64,000 nt of DNA from contig CM075104.1 in NCBI GenBank assembly GCA_037576195.1, positions 1,060,775 through 1,124,774 on the forward strand, given 5' to 3'. The position numbers were made by a program, and so were the translations under genes. The notes beneath the pieces are model-generated. The model was not told the DNA's origin. It saw only the letters and a program-made list of their open reading frames with translations, and made no database searches. Each line of letters starts with the position of its first letter. Within the stretch, counting starts at the first letter, position 1. Of this stretch, positions 1-12,618 are shown one piece after another. The stretch is from Phytoseiulus persimilis (Eukaryota; Arthropoda; Arachnida; Mesostigmata; Phytoseiidae).

Positions 1-3000
1 GAATCAGAAAGATTCCGAGACTCTGGCAGGGTGGCTCGCCCAGAGTTTTTCTAACACCTAACCTATGCCGACCCACTCTAAGACGATGATTCAACTCGGA
101 TTCGTATTGCTCTCTCGGGTCGAGTTGTTGGACCCCAACTATGACTGACTTTCAAGTGTGGACTCAGAAAGATTCCGAGACTCTGGCAGGGTGGCTCGCC
201 CAGAGTTTTTCTAACCACTAACCTATGCCGACCTACTCTAAGACGATGATTCAACTTGGATTTGTATTGCTCTCTCGGGTTGAGTTGTTCTCTTGTCTAT
301 TGGAGACCACGACTATTGGACCCCAACTATGACTGACTTCCAAGTGTGGACTTGGGAAGCTTCCAAGACTCCGGCAGGGTCGCTCGCCCAGAGATTTCTA
401 ACACATAACCTAGCCCGACCTACTCCAAGAGGATTATTCAACTCGGATTTGTATTGCTCTCCCGGGTTGAGTTGTTCTCTTGTCTGTTGGAGACTACGAC
501 TATTGGACCCCAACTATGACTGACTTCCAAGTGTGGACTTGGGAAGCTTCCAAGACTCCGGCAGGGTCGCTCGCACAGAGATTTCTAACACATAACCTAG
601 CCCGACCTGCTCCAAGAGGATTATTCAACTCGGATTTGTATTGCTCTCCCGGGTTGAGTGGTTATCTTGTCTGTTGGAGACTACGACTTGTGACTATAGG
701 ACCCCCACTATGACTGACTTCCAAGTGTGGAATCAGAAAGATTCCGAGACTCTGGCAGGGTGGCTCGCCCAGAGTTTTTCTAACACCTAACCTATGCCGA
801 CCCACTCTAAGACGATGATTCAACTCGGATTCGTATTGCTCTCTCGGGTCGAGTTGTTCTCTTGCCTATTGGAGACTACGACTTGTGAGTATTGGACCCC
901 CACTATGACTGACTCCCAAGTGTGGACTCAGAAAGATTCCGAGACTCTGGCAGGGTGGCTCGCCCAGAGTTTTTCTAACACCTAACCTATGCCGACCCAC
1001 TCTAAGACGATGATTCAACTCGGATTCGTATTGCTCTCTCGGGTCGAGTTGTTCTCTTGTCTATTGGAGACTACGACTTGTGAGTATTGGACCCCCACTA
1101 TGACTGACTCCCAAGTGTGGACTCAGAAAGATTCCGAGACTCTGGCAGGGTGGCTCGCCCAGAGTTTTTCTAACCACTAACCTATGCCGACCTACTCTAA
1201 GACGATGATCCAACTTGAATTTGTATTGCTCTCTCGGGTCGAGTTGTTCTCTTGTCTATTGGAGACTACGACTTGTGAGTATTGGACCCCCACTATGACT
1301 GACTCCCAAGTGAGGACTCAGAAAGATTCCGAGACTCTGGCAGGGTGGCTCGCCCAGAGTTTTTCTAACCACTAACCTATGCCGACCTACTCTAAGACGA
1401 TGATCCAACTTGGATTTGTATTGCTCTCTCGGGTTGAGTTGTTCTCTTGTCTAGTGGAGACTACGACTTGTGAGTATTGGACCCCAACTATGACTGACTT
1501 TCAAGTGTGGACTCAGAAAGATTCCGAGACTCTGGCAGGGTGGCTCGCCCAGAGTTTTTCTAACCACTAACCTATGCCGACCTACTCTAAGAGGACGATT
1601 CAACTCGGATTTGTATTGCTCTCTCGGGCTGAGCTGTTCTCTTGTCTATTGGAGCCACGACTTTTGGACCCTAACTATGACTGACTCCCAAGTGTGGACT
1701 CAGAAAGATTTCGAGACTCTGGCAGGGTCGCTCGCCCAGAGTTTTTCTAACACCTAACCTAAATCGACCTGCTCCAAGAGGACGATCCAACTCGGATTTG
1801 TATTGCTCTCTCGGGTTGAGTTGTTCTCTTGTCTATTGGAGCCACGACTTTTGGACCCCAACTATGACTGACTTCCAAGTGTGGACTTGGGAAGCTTCCG
1901 AGACTCTGGGAGAGTCGCTCGGCCAGGGTTTTTCTAACACATAACCTAACCCGACCTACTCCAAGACGATGATTCAATTTGGATTTGTATTGCTCTCTCG
2001 GGTTGAGTTGTTCTCTTGTCTATTGGAGACTGCGACTTGTGACTATCGCACCCCCACTATGCCTGACTCCCAAGTGTTGACTTGGAGAGAATCCCGACCG
2101 CCGCCCTACGGCTCGACTCCGAATCGACTTGCTATCGATGTGTTAGCTCCAAGAGGACGATTCAACTCGGATTTGTATTGCTCTCTCGGGTTGAGCTGTT
2201 CTCTTGTCTATTGGAGCCACGACTTTTGGACCCCAACTATGACTGACTCCCAAGTGTGGAATCAGAAAGATTCCGAGACTCTGGCAGGGTCGCTCGCCCA
2301 GAGTTTTTCTAACACCCAACCTAAGTCGACCTGCTCCAAGAGGACGATCCAACTCGGATTTGTATTGCTCTCTCGGGTTGAGTTGTTCTCTTGTCTATTG
2401 GAGCCACGACTTTTGGACCCCAACTATGACTGACTTCCAAGTGTGGACTTGGGAAGCTTCCGAGACTCTGGGAGAGTCGCTCGGCCAGGGTTTTTCTAAC
2501 ACATAACCTAACCCGACCTACTCCGGAACGATGATTCAATTTGGATTTGTATTGCTCTCTCGGGTTGAGTTGTTCTCTTGTCTATTGGAGACTACGACTT
2601 GTGACTATCGCACCCCCACTATGCCTGACTCCCAAGTGTTGACTTGGAAAGAATCCCGACCGCCGCCCTACGGCTCGACTCCGAATCGACTTGCTATCGA
2701 TGTGTTAGCTCCAAGAGGACGATTCAACTCGGATTTGTATTGCTCTCTCGGGTTGAGCTGTTCTCTTGTCTATTGGAGCCACGACTTTTGGACCCCAACT
2801 ATGACTGACTCCCAAGTGTGGACTCAGAAATATTCCGAGACTCTGGCAGGGTCACTCGCCCAGGGTTTTTCTAACACCTGACCTATGCCGACCTACTCTA
2901 AGACGATGATTCAACTTGGATTTGAATTGCTCTCTCGGGTTGAGTTGTTCTCTTGTCTATTGGAGACCACGACAATTGGACCTCAACTATGACTGACTTC

Positions 3001-4550
3001 CAAGTGTGGACTTGGGAAGCTTCCAAGACTCCGGCAGGCTCACTCGCCCAGACTTTTTCTAACAAATAACCTAACCCGACCTACTCCAAGAGGATTATTC
3101 AACTTGGATTTGTATTGCTCTCTCGGGTTGAGTTGTTATCTTGTCTATTTGAGACTACGACTTGTGACTATAGGACCCCCACTATGACTGACTCCCAAGT
3201 GTGGAATCGGAAATATTCCGAGACTCTGGCAGGGTCGCTCGCCCAGAGTTTTTCTAACACCTAACCTATGCCGACCCACTCTTAGACGATGATTCAACTC
3301 GGTTTTGTATTTCTCTCTCGGGTCGAGTTGTTCTCTTGTCTATTGGAGACTACGACTTGTGAGTATTGGACCCCTACTATGACTGACTTCCAAGTGTAGA
3401 CTCAGAAAGATTCCGAGACTCCGGCAGGGTCGCTCGCCCAGAGTTTTTCTAACACCCAACCTAAATCGACCTGCTCCGAGAGGACGATTCAACTCGGATT
3501 CGTATTGCTCTCTCGGGTTGAGTTGTTCTCTTGTCTATTGGAGCCACGACTTCTGGACCCCAACTATGACTGACTCCCAAGTGTGGACTCAAAAATATTC
3601 CGAGACTCTGGCAGGGTCACTCGCCCAGGGTTTTTCTAACACCTAACCTATGCCGACCTACTCTAAGACGATGATTCAACTTGGATTTGTATTGCTCTCT
3701 CGGGTTGAGTTGTTCTCTTGTCTATTGGAGACCATGACTATTGGACCCCAACTATGGCTGACTTCCAAGTGTGGACTTGGGAAGCTTCCAAGACTCCGGC
3801 AGGGTCGCTCGCCCAGAGTTTTTCTAGCACATAACCTAACCCGACCTACTCCAAGAGGATTATTCAACTTGGATTTGTATTGCTCTCTCGGGTCGAGTTG
3901 TTCTCTTGCCTGTTGGAGACTACGACTATTGGACCGTAACCATGACTGACTTCCAAGTGTGGACTTGGGAAGCTTCCAAGACTCCGGCAGGGTCGCTCGC
4001 CCAGATCTTTTCTAACACATAACCTAGCCCGACCTACTCCAAGAGGATTATTCGACTCGGATTTGTATTGCTCTCTCGGGTTGAGTTGTTATCTTGTCTA
4101 TTGGAGACTACGACTTGTGACTGTAGGACCCCAACTATGACTGACTTCCAAGTGTTGACTCAGATAGATTCCGAGACTCTGGCAGGGTGGCTCGCCCAGG
4201 GTTTTTCTAACACCTAGCCTATGCCGACCCACTCTAAGACGATGATTCACCTCGGATTTGTATTGCTCTCTCGGGTCGAGTTGTTCTCTTGTCTATTGGA
4301 GACTACGACTTGTGATTATTGGACCCCCACTATGACTGACTCCCAAGTGTGGACTCAGAAAGCTTCCGAGACTCTGGCGGGTTGGCTCGCTCAGAGTTTT
4401 TCTAACACCTAACCTATGCCGACCCACTCTAAGACGATGATTCAACTCGGATTTGTATTGCTCTCTCGGGTCGAGTTGTTCTCTTGTCTCTTGGAGACTA
4501 CGACTTGTGAGTATTGGACCCCCACGATGACTGACTCCCAAGTGTGGACT

Positions 4551-4653
4551 TGGAAAGAATCCCGACCGCCGCCCTACGGCTCGACCCCGAATCGACTTGC
4601 TATCGATGTGTTGGCTTGATTGCCAATGTTCAGTCTTCTCGAGGCAAGCTTCG
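4551..4653 (+). repeat. ~103-bp extra segment defining a long satellite monomer (~297 bp)
   Basis: Between GTGGACT and GAAAGATTCC this monomer carries about 103 bp not present in the common type. It includes CCGCCCTACGGCTCGAC and TTGCTATCGATGTG. The segment starts with GGAAAGAATCCCGA and is followed by GGAAAGATTCCGAG, so it looks bounded by a diverged direct repeat. Full or nearly full copies recur near 5041-5134, 6779-6881, 12262-12364, 40079-40175, 43525-43620, 46219-46326, 50819-50926 and 51697-51804. Inverted copies are near 12674-12769, 13916-14018, 14204-14299, 16813-16919, 25291-25395 and 25581-25676. Shorter versions near 2086-2148, 2655-2714, 8463-8527 and 10549-10619 jump straight from GATGTGTTAGCT to CCAAGAGGACGATTC, which looks like unequal exchange. 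Function unknown. Confidence 0.85.
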
Positions 4654-6933
4654 GAAAGATTCCGAGACTCTGGCAGGGTGGCTCGCCCGGAGTTTTTCTA
4701 ACACCTAACCTATGCCGACCCACTCTAAGACGATGATTCAACTCGGATTCGTGTTGCTCTCTCGGGTCGAGTTGTTATCTTGTCTATTGGAGACTACGAC
4801 TTGTGACTATAGGACCCCCACTATGACTGACTCCCAAGTGTGGAATCAGAAAGATTCCGAGACTCTGGCAGGGTCGCTCGCCCAGAGTTTTTCTAACACC
4901 TAACCTATGCCGACCTACTCTAAGACGATGATTCAACTCGGATTTGTATTGCTCTCTCGGGATTAGTTTTCCTCTTGTCTTTTGGAGATCACTACTTGTG
5001 GCTATTGGACCCTCACTATGACTGGCTCCCAAACGTGGACTTGAAGAAAATCCCGACCGCAGCCCTAGGGCTCAACTTGCTATCGATGTGTTAGCGTGTT
5101 TGCCGATGCTCAGTCTTTTCGAGGTTGAACTCGGAAAGATTCCGAGACTCCGGCAAGGAGGCTCGCTGAGAGTTTTTCTGACACCTAACCTAACCCGACC
5201 TACTCTAAGACGATGATTCAACTCGGATTTGTATTGCTCTCTCGGGTTGATTTGTTCTCTTGTCTATTGGAGACTACGACTTGTGACTATCGGACCCCCA
5301 CTATGGCTGCCGACCTACTCCAAGACGATGATTCAACTTGGATTTGAATTGCTCTCTCGGGTTGAGTTGTTCTCTTGTCTATTGGAGACCACGACAATTG
5401 GACCTCAACTATGACTGACTTCCAAGTGTGGACTTGGGAAGCTTCCAAGACTCCGGCAGGCTCACTCGCCCAGAGTTTTTCTAACACATAACCTAACCCG
5501 ACCCACTCCGAGAGGATTATTCAACTTGGATTTGTATTGCTCTCTCGGGTTGAGTTGTTATCTTGTCTATTTGAGACTACGACTTGTGACTATAGGACCC
5601 CCACTATGACTGACTCCCAAGTGTGGAATCAGAAAGATTCCGAGACTCTGGCAGGGTCGCTCGCCCAGAGTTTTTCTAACACCTAACCTATGCCGACCCA
5701 CTCTTGGACGATGATTCAACTCGGTTTTGTACTTCTCTCTCGGGTCGAGTTGTTCTCTTGTCTATTGGAGACTACGACTTATGAGTATTGGACCCCTACT
5801 ATGACTGACTTCCAAGTGTAGACTCAGAAAGATTCCGAGACTCCGGCAGGGTCGCTCGCCCAGAGTTTTTCTAACACCCAACCTAAATCGACCTGCTCCG
5901 AGAGGACGATTCAACTCGGATTTGTATTGCTCTCTCGGGTTGAGTTGTTCTCTTGTCTATTGGAGCCACGACTTTTGGACCCCAACTATGACTGACTCCC
6001 AAGTATGGACTCAGAAATATTCCGAGACTCTGGCAGGGTCACTCGCCCAGGGTTTTTCTAACACCTAACCTATGCCGACCTACTCTAAGACGATGATTCA
6101 ACTTGGATTTGTATTGCTCTCTCGGGTTGAGTTGTTCTCTTGTCTATTGGAGACCATGACTATTGGACCCCAACTATGGCTGACTTCCAAGTGTGGACTT
6201 GGGAAGCTTCCAAGACTCCGGCAGGGTCGCTCGCCCAGAGTTTTTCTAACACATAACCTAACCCGACCTACTCCAAGAGGATTATTCAACTTGGATTTGT
6301 ATTGCTCTCTCGGGTCGAGTTGTTCTCTTGCCTGTTGGAGACTACGACTATTGGACCGTAACCATGACTGACTTCCAAGTCTGGACTTGGGAAGCTTCCA
6401 AGACTCCGGCAGGGTCGCTCGCCCAGATCTTTTCTAACACATAACCTAGCCCGACCTACTCCAAGAGGATTATTCGACTCGGATTTGTATTGCTCTCTCG
6501 GGTCGAGTTGTTATCTTGTCTATTGGAGACTACGACTTGTGACTATAGGACCCCAACTATGACTGACTTCCAAGTGTGGACTCAGATAGATTCCGAGACT
6601 CTGGCAGGGTGGCTCGCCCAGGGTTTTTCTAACACCTAGCCTATGCCGACCCACTCTAAGACGATGCTTCACCTCGGATTTGTATTGCTCTCTCGGGTCG
6701 AGTTGTTCTCTTGTCTATTGGAGACTACGACTTGTGATTATTGGACCCCAACGATGACTGACTCCCAAGTGTGGACTTGGAAAGAATCCCGATCGCCGCC
6801 CTACGGCTCGACCCCGAATCGACTTGCTATCGATGTGTTGGCTTGATTGCCAATGTTCAGTCTTCTCGAGGCAAGTTTCGGAAAGATTCCGAGACTCTGG
6901 CAGGGTGGCTCGCCCAGAGTTTTTCTAACACCT

Positions 6934-7131
6934 CTGTTTTCGGCTGAACCTCTCAGCCAGCCCTCAGGAGTGTCCCGGATTCACCTTTCGGTATTGCTTC
7001 AGTAACACTCCCTATCGCCTCGCAAATCCCATTGCGGGCGGTGGGCTTGGGTCTTAAGATGGTTCAGATTTAATTCTGATATAAATTAAATCCTCTTTTT
7101 ACCACATAAGAAATTTGTTGTCCCGGCCGGG
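6934..7131. other. Unclassified ~198-bp non-satellite insert
   Basis: The satellite is interrupted after TTTCTAACACCT and resumes at GACTCTGGCAGGG, so most of one monomer is missing at the junction. The insert matches neither the satellite nor any transposon in this window that I can see. It is GC-rich on the left, has an AT-rich part (around 7070-7115), and ends in CCCGGCCGG. I see no target-site duplication, poly(A), Pol III box or open frame. It could be a fragment of another transposon or LTR. Confidence 0.6.
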
Positions 7132-10100
7132 GACTCTGGCAGGGTGGCTCGCCCAGGGTTTTTCTAACACCTAACCTATGCCGACCCACTCTAAGACGAT
7201 GATTCAACTCGGATTTGTATTGCTCTCTCGGGTCGAGTTGTTATCTTGTCTATTGGAGACTACGACTTGTGACTATAGGACCCCCACTATGACTGACTCC
7301 CAAGTGTGGACTCAGAAATATTCCGAGACTCTGGCAGGGTGGCTCGCGCAGAGTTTTTCTAACACCTAACCTATGCCGACCTACTCTAAGACGATGATTC
7401 AACTCGGATCTGTATTGCTCTCTCGGGTTGAGTTTTTATCTTGTCCATAGGAGACTACAACTTGTGACTATTGGACCCCCACTATGACCGACTCCCAAGT
7501 GTGGTCTCAGAAATATTCCGAGACTGTGGCAGGGTCGCTCGCCCAGAGTTTCTCTAACATCTAGGCTAACCTGCCCTGCTCCAAGACGATGATTCAACTC
7601 GGATTTGTATTGCTCTCTCGGGTTGAGTTGTTGTCTTGCCTATTGGAGACTACGACTTGTGACTATAGGACCCCCACTATGACTGACTCCCAAGTGTGGA
7701 CTCAGAAATATTCCGAGACTCTGGCAGGGTCACTCGCCCAGGGTTTTTCTAACACCTAACCTACGCCGACCTACTCTAAGACGATGATTCAACTCGGATC
7801 TGTATTGCTCTCTCGGGTTGAGTTGTTCTCTTGCCTATTGGAGACTACGACTTGTGACTATTGGACCCCCACTATGACTGACTCCCAAGTGTGGACTCAG
7901 AAACATTCCGAGACTCTGGCAGGGTCGCTCGCCCAGAGTTTCTCTAACACCTGACCTAATCCAAGACGATAATTCAACTCGGATTTGTATTGCTCTCTCG
8001 GGTTGAGCTTTTATCTTGTCTATGGGAGACTACGACTTGTGACTATAGGACCCCCACTATGACTGACTCCCAAGTGTGGAATCAGAAAGATTCCGAGACT
8101 CTGGCAGGGTCGCTCGCCCAGAGTTTTTCTAACACCCAACCTAAGTCGACCTGCTCCAAGAGGACGATTCAACTCGGATTTGTATTGCTCTCTCGGGCTG
8201 AGCTGTCCTCTTGTCTATTGGAGCCACGACTCTTGGACCCTAACTATGACTGACTCCCAAGTGTGGACTCAGAAAGATTTCGAGACTCTGGGAGAGTCGC
8301 TCGGCCAGGGTTTTTCTAACACATAACCTAACCCGACCTACTCCAAGACGATGATTCAACTTGGATTTGTATTCCTCTCTCGGGTTGAGTTGTTCTCTTG
8401 TCTATTGGAGACTACGACTTGTGACTATCGGACCCCACTATGCCTGACTCCCAAGTGTGGACTTGGAAAGAATCCCGACCGCCGCCCTACGGCTCGACTC
8501 CGAATCGACTTGCTATCGATGTGTTAGCTCCAAGAGGACGATTCAACTCGGATTTGTATTGCTCTCTCGGGTTGAGCTGTTCTCTTGTCTATTGGAGCCA
8601 CGACGTTTGGACCCCAACTATGACTGACTCCCAAGTGTGGACTCGGGAAGCTTCCAAGACTCCGGCAGGGTCGCTCGCCCAGATCTTTCCTAACACATAA
8701 CCTAGCCCGACCTACTCCAAGAGGATTATTCGACTCGGATTTGTATTGCTCTCTCGGGTTGAGTTGTTCTCTTGCCTGTTGGAGACTACGACTATTGGAC
8801 CGTAACCATGACTGACTTCCAAGTGTGGACTCGGGAAGCTTCCAAGACTCCGGCAGGGTCGCTCGCCCAGATCTTTTCTAACACATAACCTAGCCCGACC
8901 TACTCCAAGAGGATTATTCGACTCGGATTTGTATTGCTCTCTCGGGTTGAGTTATTATCTTGTCTATTGGAGACTACGACTTGTGACTATAGTACCCCAA
9001 CTATGACTGACTTCCAAGTGTGGACTCAGATAGATTCCGAGACTCTGGCAGGGTCGCTCGCCGAGAGTTTCTCTAACATCTAGCCTAACCTGACCTACTC
9101 CAAGACGATGATTCAACTCGGATTTGTGTTGCTCTCTCGGGTTGAGTTGTTGTCTTGCCTATTGGAGACTACGACTTGTGACTATAGGACCCGCACTAAG
9201 GCTGACTCCCAAGTTTGGACTCAGAAATATTCCGAGACTCTGGCAGGGTGGCTCGCGCAGAGTTTTTCTAACACCTAACCTATGCCGACCTACTCTAAGA
9301 CGATGATTCAACTCGGATCTGTATTGCTCTCTCGGGTTGAGTTGTTCTCTTGTCTATTGGAGACCATGACTATTCGACCCCAACTATGGCTGACTTCCAA
9401 GTGTGGACTTGGGAAACTTCCAAGACTCCGGCAGGGTCGCTCGCCCAGGGTTTTTCTAACACCTAACCTAACCCGACCTACTCCAAGAGGATTATTCAAC
9501 TTGGATTTGTATTGCTCTCTCGGGTCGAGTTGTTCTCCTGCCTGTTGGAGACTACGACTATTGGACCGTAACCATGACTGACTTCCAAGTGTGGACTTGG
9601 GAAGCTTCCAAGACTCCGGCAGGGTCGCTCGCCCAGATCTTTTCTAACACATAACCTAGCCCGACCCACTCCAAGAGGATTATTCGACTCGGATTTGTAT
9701 TGCTCTCTCGGGTTGAGTTGTTATCTTGTCTATTGGAGACTACGACTTGTGACTATAGGACCCCAACTATGACTGACTTCCAAGTGTGGACTCAGATAGA
9801 TTCCGAGACTCTGGCAGGGTCGCGCGCCGAGAGTTTCTCTAACATCTAGCCTAACCTGACCTACTCCAAGACGATGATTCAACTCGGATTTGTGTTGCTC
9901 TCTCGGGTTGAGTTGTTGTCTTGCCTATTGGAGACTACGACTTGTGACTATAGGACCCCCACTATGGCTGACTCCCAAGTGTGGACTCAGAAATATTCCG
10001 AGACTCTGGCAGGGTGGCTCGCGCAGAGTTTCTCTAACACCTGACCTAATCCAAGACGATAATTCAACTCGGATTTGTATTGCTCTCTCGGGTTGAGTTG

Positions 10101-12618
10101 TTATCTTGTCTATTGGAGACTACGACTTGTGACTATAGGACCCCCACCATGACTGACTCCCAAGTGTGGAATCAGAAAGATTCCGAGACTCTGGCAGGGT
10201 CGCTCGCCCAGAGTTTTTCTAACACCCAACCTAAGTCGACCTGCTCCAAGAGGGCGATTCAACTCGGATTTGTATTGCTCTCTCGGGCTGAGCTGTTCTC
10301 TTGTCTATTGGAGCCACGACTTTTGGACCCTAACTATGACTGACTTCCAAGTGTGGACTCAGAAAGATTTCGAGACTCTGGGAGAGTCGCTCGGCCAGGG
10401 TTTTTCTAACACATAACCTAACCCGACCTACTCCAAGACGATGATTCAACTTGGATTTGTATTGCTCTCTCGGGTTGAGTTGTTCTCTTGTCTATTGGAG
10501 ACTACGACTTGTGACTATCGGACCCCACTATACCTGACTCCCAAGTGTGGACTTGGGAAGAATCCCGACCGCCGCCCTACGGCTCGACTCCGAATCGACT
10601 TGCTATCGATGTGTTAGCTCCAAGAGGACGATTCAACTCGGATTTGTGTTGCTCTCTCGGGTTGAGCTGTTCTCTTGTCTATTGGAGCCACGACTTTTGG
10701 ACCCCAACTATGACTGACTCCCAAGTGTGGACTCAGAAATATTCCGAGACTCTGGCAGGGTCACTCGCCCAGGGTTTTTCTAACACCTGACCTATGCCGA
10801 CCTACTCTAAGACGATGATTCAACTCGGATTTGTATTGCTCTCTCGGGTTTAGTTGTTGTCTTGCCTATTGGAGACTACGACTTGTGACTACTGGACCCC
10901 CACTATGACTGACTCCCAAGTGTGGACTCAGAAATATTCCGAGACTCCGGCAGGGTCGCTCGCCCAGAGTTTCTCTAACACCTGACCTAATCCAAGACGA
11001 TAATTCAACTCGGATTTGTATTGCTCTCTCGGGTTGAGCTGTTATCTTGTCCATTGGAGACTACGACTTGTGACTATAGGACCCCCACTATGACTGACTC
11101 CCAAGTGTGGAATCAGAAAGATTCCGAGACTCTGGCAGGGTCGCTCGCCCAGAGTTTTTCTAACACCCAACCTAAGTCGACCTGCTCCAAGAGGACGATT
11201 CAACTCGGATTTGTATTGCTCTCTCGGGCTGAGCTGTTCTCTTGTCCATTGGAGCCACGACTTTTGGACCCCAACTATGACTGACTCCCAAGTGTGGACT
11301 CAGAAATATTCCGAGACTCTGGCAGGGTCACTCGCCCAGGGTTTTCCTAACACCTAACCTATGCCGACCTACTCTAAGACGATGATTCAACTTGGATTTG
11401 TATTGCTCTCTCGGGTTGAGTTGTTCTCTTGTCTATTGGAGACCATGACTATTGGACCCCAACTATGGCTGACTTCCAAGTGTGGACTTGGGAAACTTCC
11501 AAGACTCCGGCAGGGTCGCTCGCCCAGAGTTTTTATAACACATAACCTAACCCGACCTACTCCAAGAGGATTATTCAACTTGAATTTGAATTGCTCTCTC
11601 GGGTCGAGTTGTTCTCTTGCCTGTTGGAGACTACGACTATTGGACCGTAACCATGACTGACTTCCAAGTGTGGACTTGGGAAGCTTCCAAGACTCCGGCA
11701 GGGTCGCTCGCCCAGATCTTTTCTAACACATAACCTAGCCCGACCTACTCCAAGAGGATTATTCGACTCGGATTTGTATTGCTCTCTCGGGTTGAGTTGT
11801 TATCTTGTCTATTGGAGACTACGACTTGTGACTATAGGACCCCAACTATGACTGACTTCCAAGTGTGGACTCAGATAGATTCCGAGACTCTGGCAGGGTG
11901 GCTCGCTCAGGGTTTTTCTAACACCTAACCTATGCCGACCCACTCTAAGACGATGATTCACCTCGGATTTGTATTGCTCTCTCGGGTCGAGTTGTTCTCT
12001 TGTCTATTGGAGACTACGACTTGTGATTATTGGACCCCCACTATGACTGACTCCCAAGTGTGGACTCAGAAAGCTTCCGAGACTCTGGCGGGGTGGCTCG
12101 CCCAGAGTTTTTCTAACACCTAACCGATGCCGACCCACTCTAAGACGATGATTCAACTCGGATTTGTATTGCTCTCTCGGGTCGAGTTGTTCTCTTGTCT
12201 CTTGGAGACTACGACTTGTGAGTATTGGACCCCCACGATGACTGACTCCCAAGTGTGGACTTGGAAAGAATCCCGACCGCCGCCCTACGGCTCGACCCCG
12301 AATCGACTTGCTATCGATGTGTTGGCTTGATTGCAAATGTTCAGTCTTCTCGAGGCAAGTTTCGGAAAGATTCCGAGACTCTGGCAGGGTGGCTCGCCCA
12401 GAGTTTTTCTAACACCTAACCTATGCCGACCCACTCTAAGACGATGATTCAACTCGGATTTGTATTGCTCTCTCGGGTCGAGTTGTTATCTTGTCTATTG
12501 GAGACTACGACTTGTGACTATAGGACCCCCACTATGACTGACTCCCAAGTGTGGAATCAGAAAGATTCCGAGACTCTGGCAGGGTCGCTCGCCCAGAGTT
12601 TTTCTAACACCTAACCTA

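Larger units (their letters stand above)
1..12618 (+). repeat. Satellite array, ~195-bp monomer, forward orientation
   Basis: Head-to-tail tandem repeat. The spacing of identical landmarks (for example 794, 989, 1184, 1379) is exactly 195 bp. Each monomer holds a GATTCCGAGACTCTGG block, a TCGCCCAGAG block, a linker with CCTAACCTA, a block ending GATGATTCAACTCGG, and TTGCTCTCTCGGGT. Monomers fall into subfamilies: the common type has GGACTCAGAAAG, a second has GGACTTGGGAAGCTTCC, and a third carries a ~103-bp extra segment. Higher-order duplication is visible: roughly 3480-4906 recurs at 11191-12617 (offset 7711), and about 3650-4400 recurs at 6072-6820 (offset 2422). Short frames of 60-150 codons inside the array follow from the repeat and are not annotated as genes. 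Strand '+' is my convention for this orientation. The array is interrupted at 6934-7131. Confidence 0.97.

Noticed and set aside
1327-1360. Bacterial-type intrinsic terminators (hairpin plus T-run) in every monomer
   Set aside because: The context is an animal genome with BEL and Gypsy elements; the motif is part of a satellite. Reported only as a dyad.
794-1570. Repeated 63-codon ATG-to-stop frames in satellite monomers as a gene family
   Set aside because: They follow directly from a 195-bp (3n) repeat. They have no promoter, domain or composition signal, and the frames break wherever monomers carry indels. Kept only as an observation.
6934-7131. SINE or tRNA-derived element
   Set aside because: I could not find A/B boxes, a poly(A) or simple tail, or a target-site duplication.
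1-12618. CRISPR array
   Set aside because: The unit is ~195 bp with no unique spacers between short repeats, and no cas genes; it is a eukaryotic tandem satellite.
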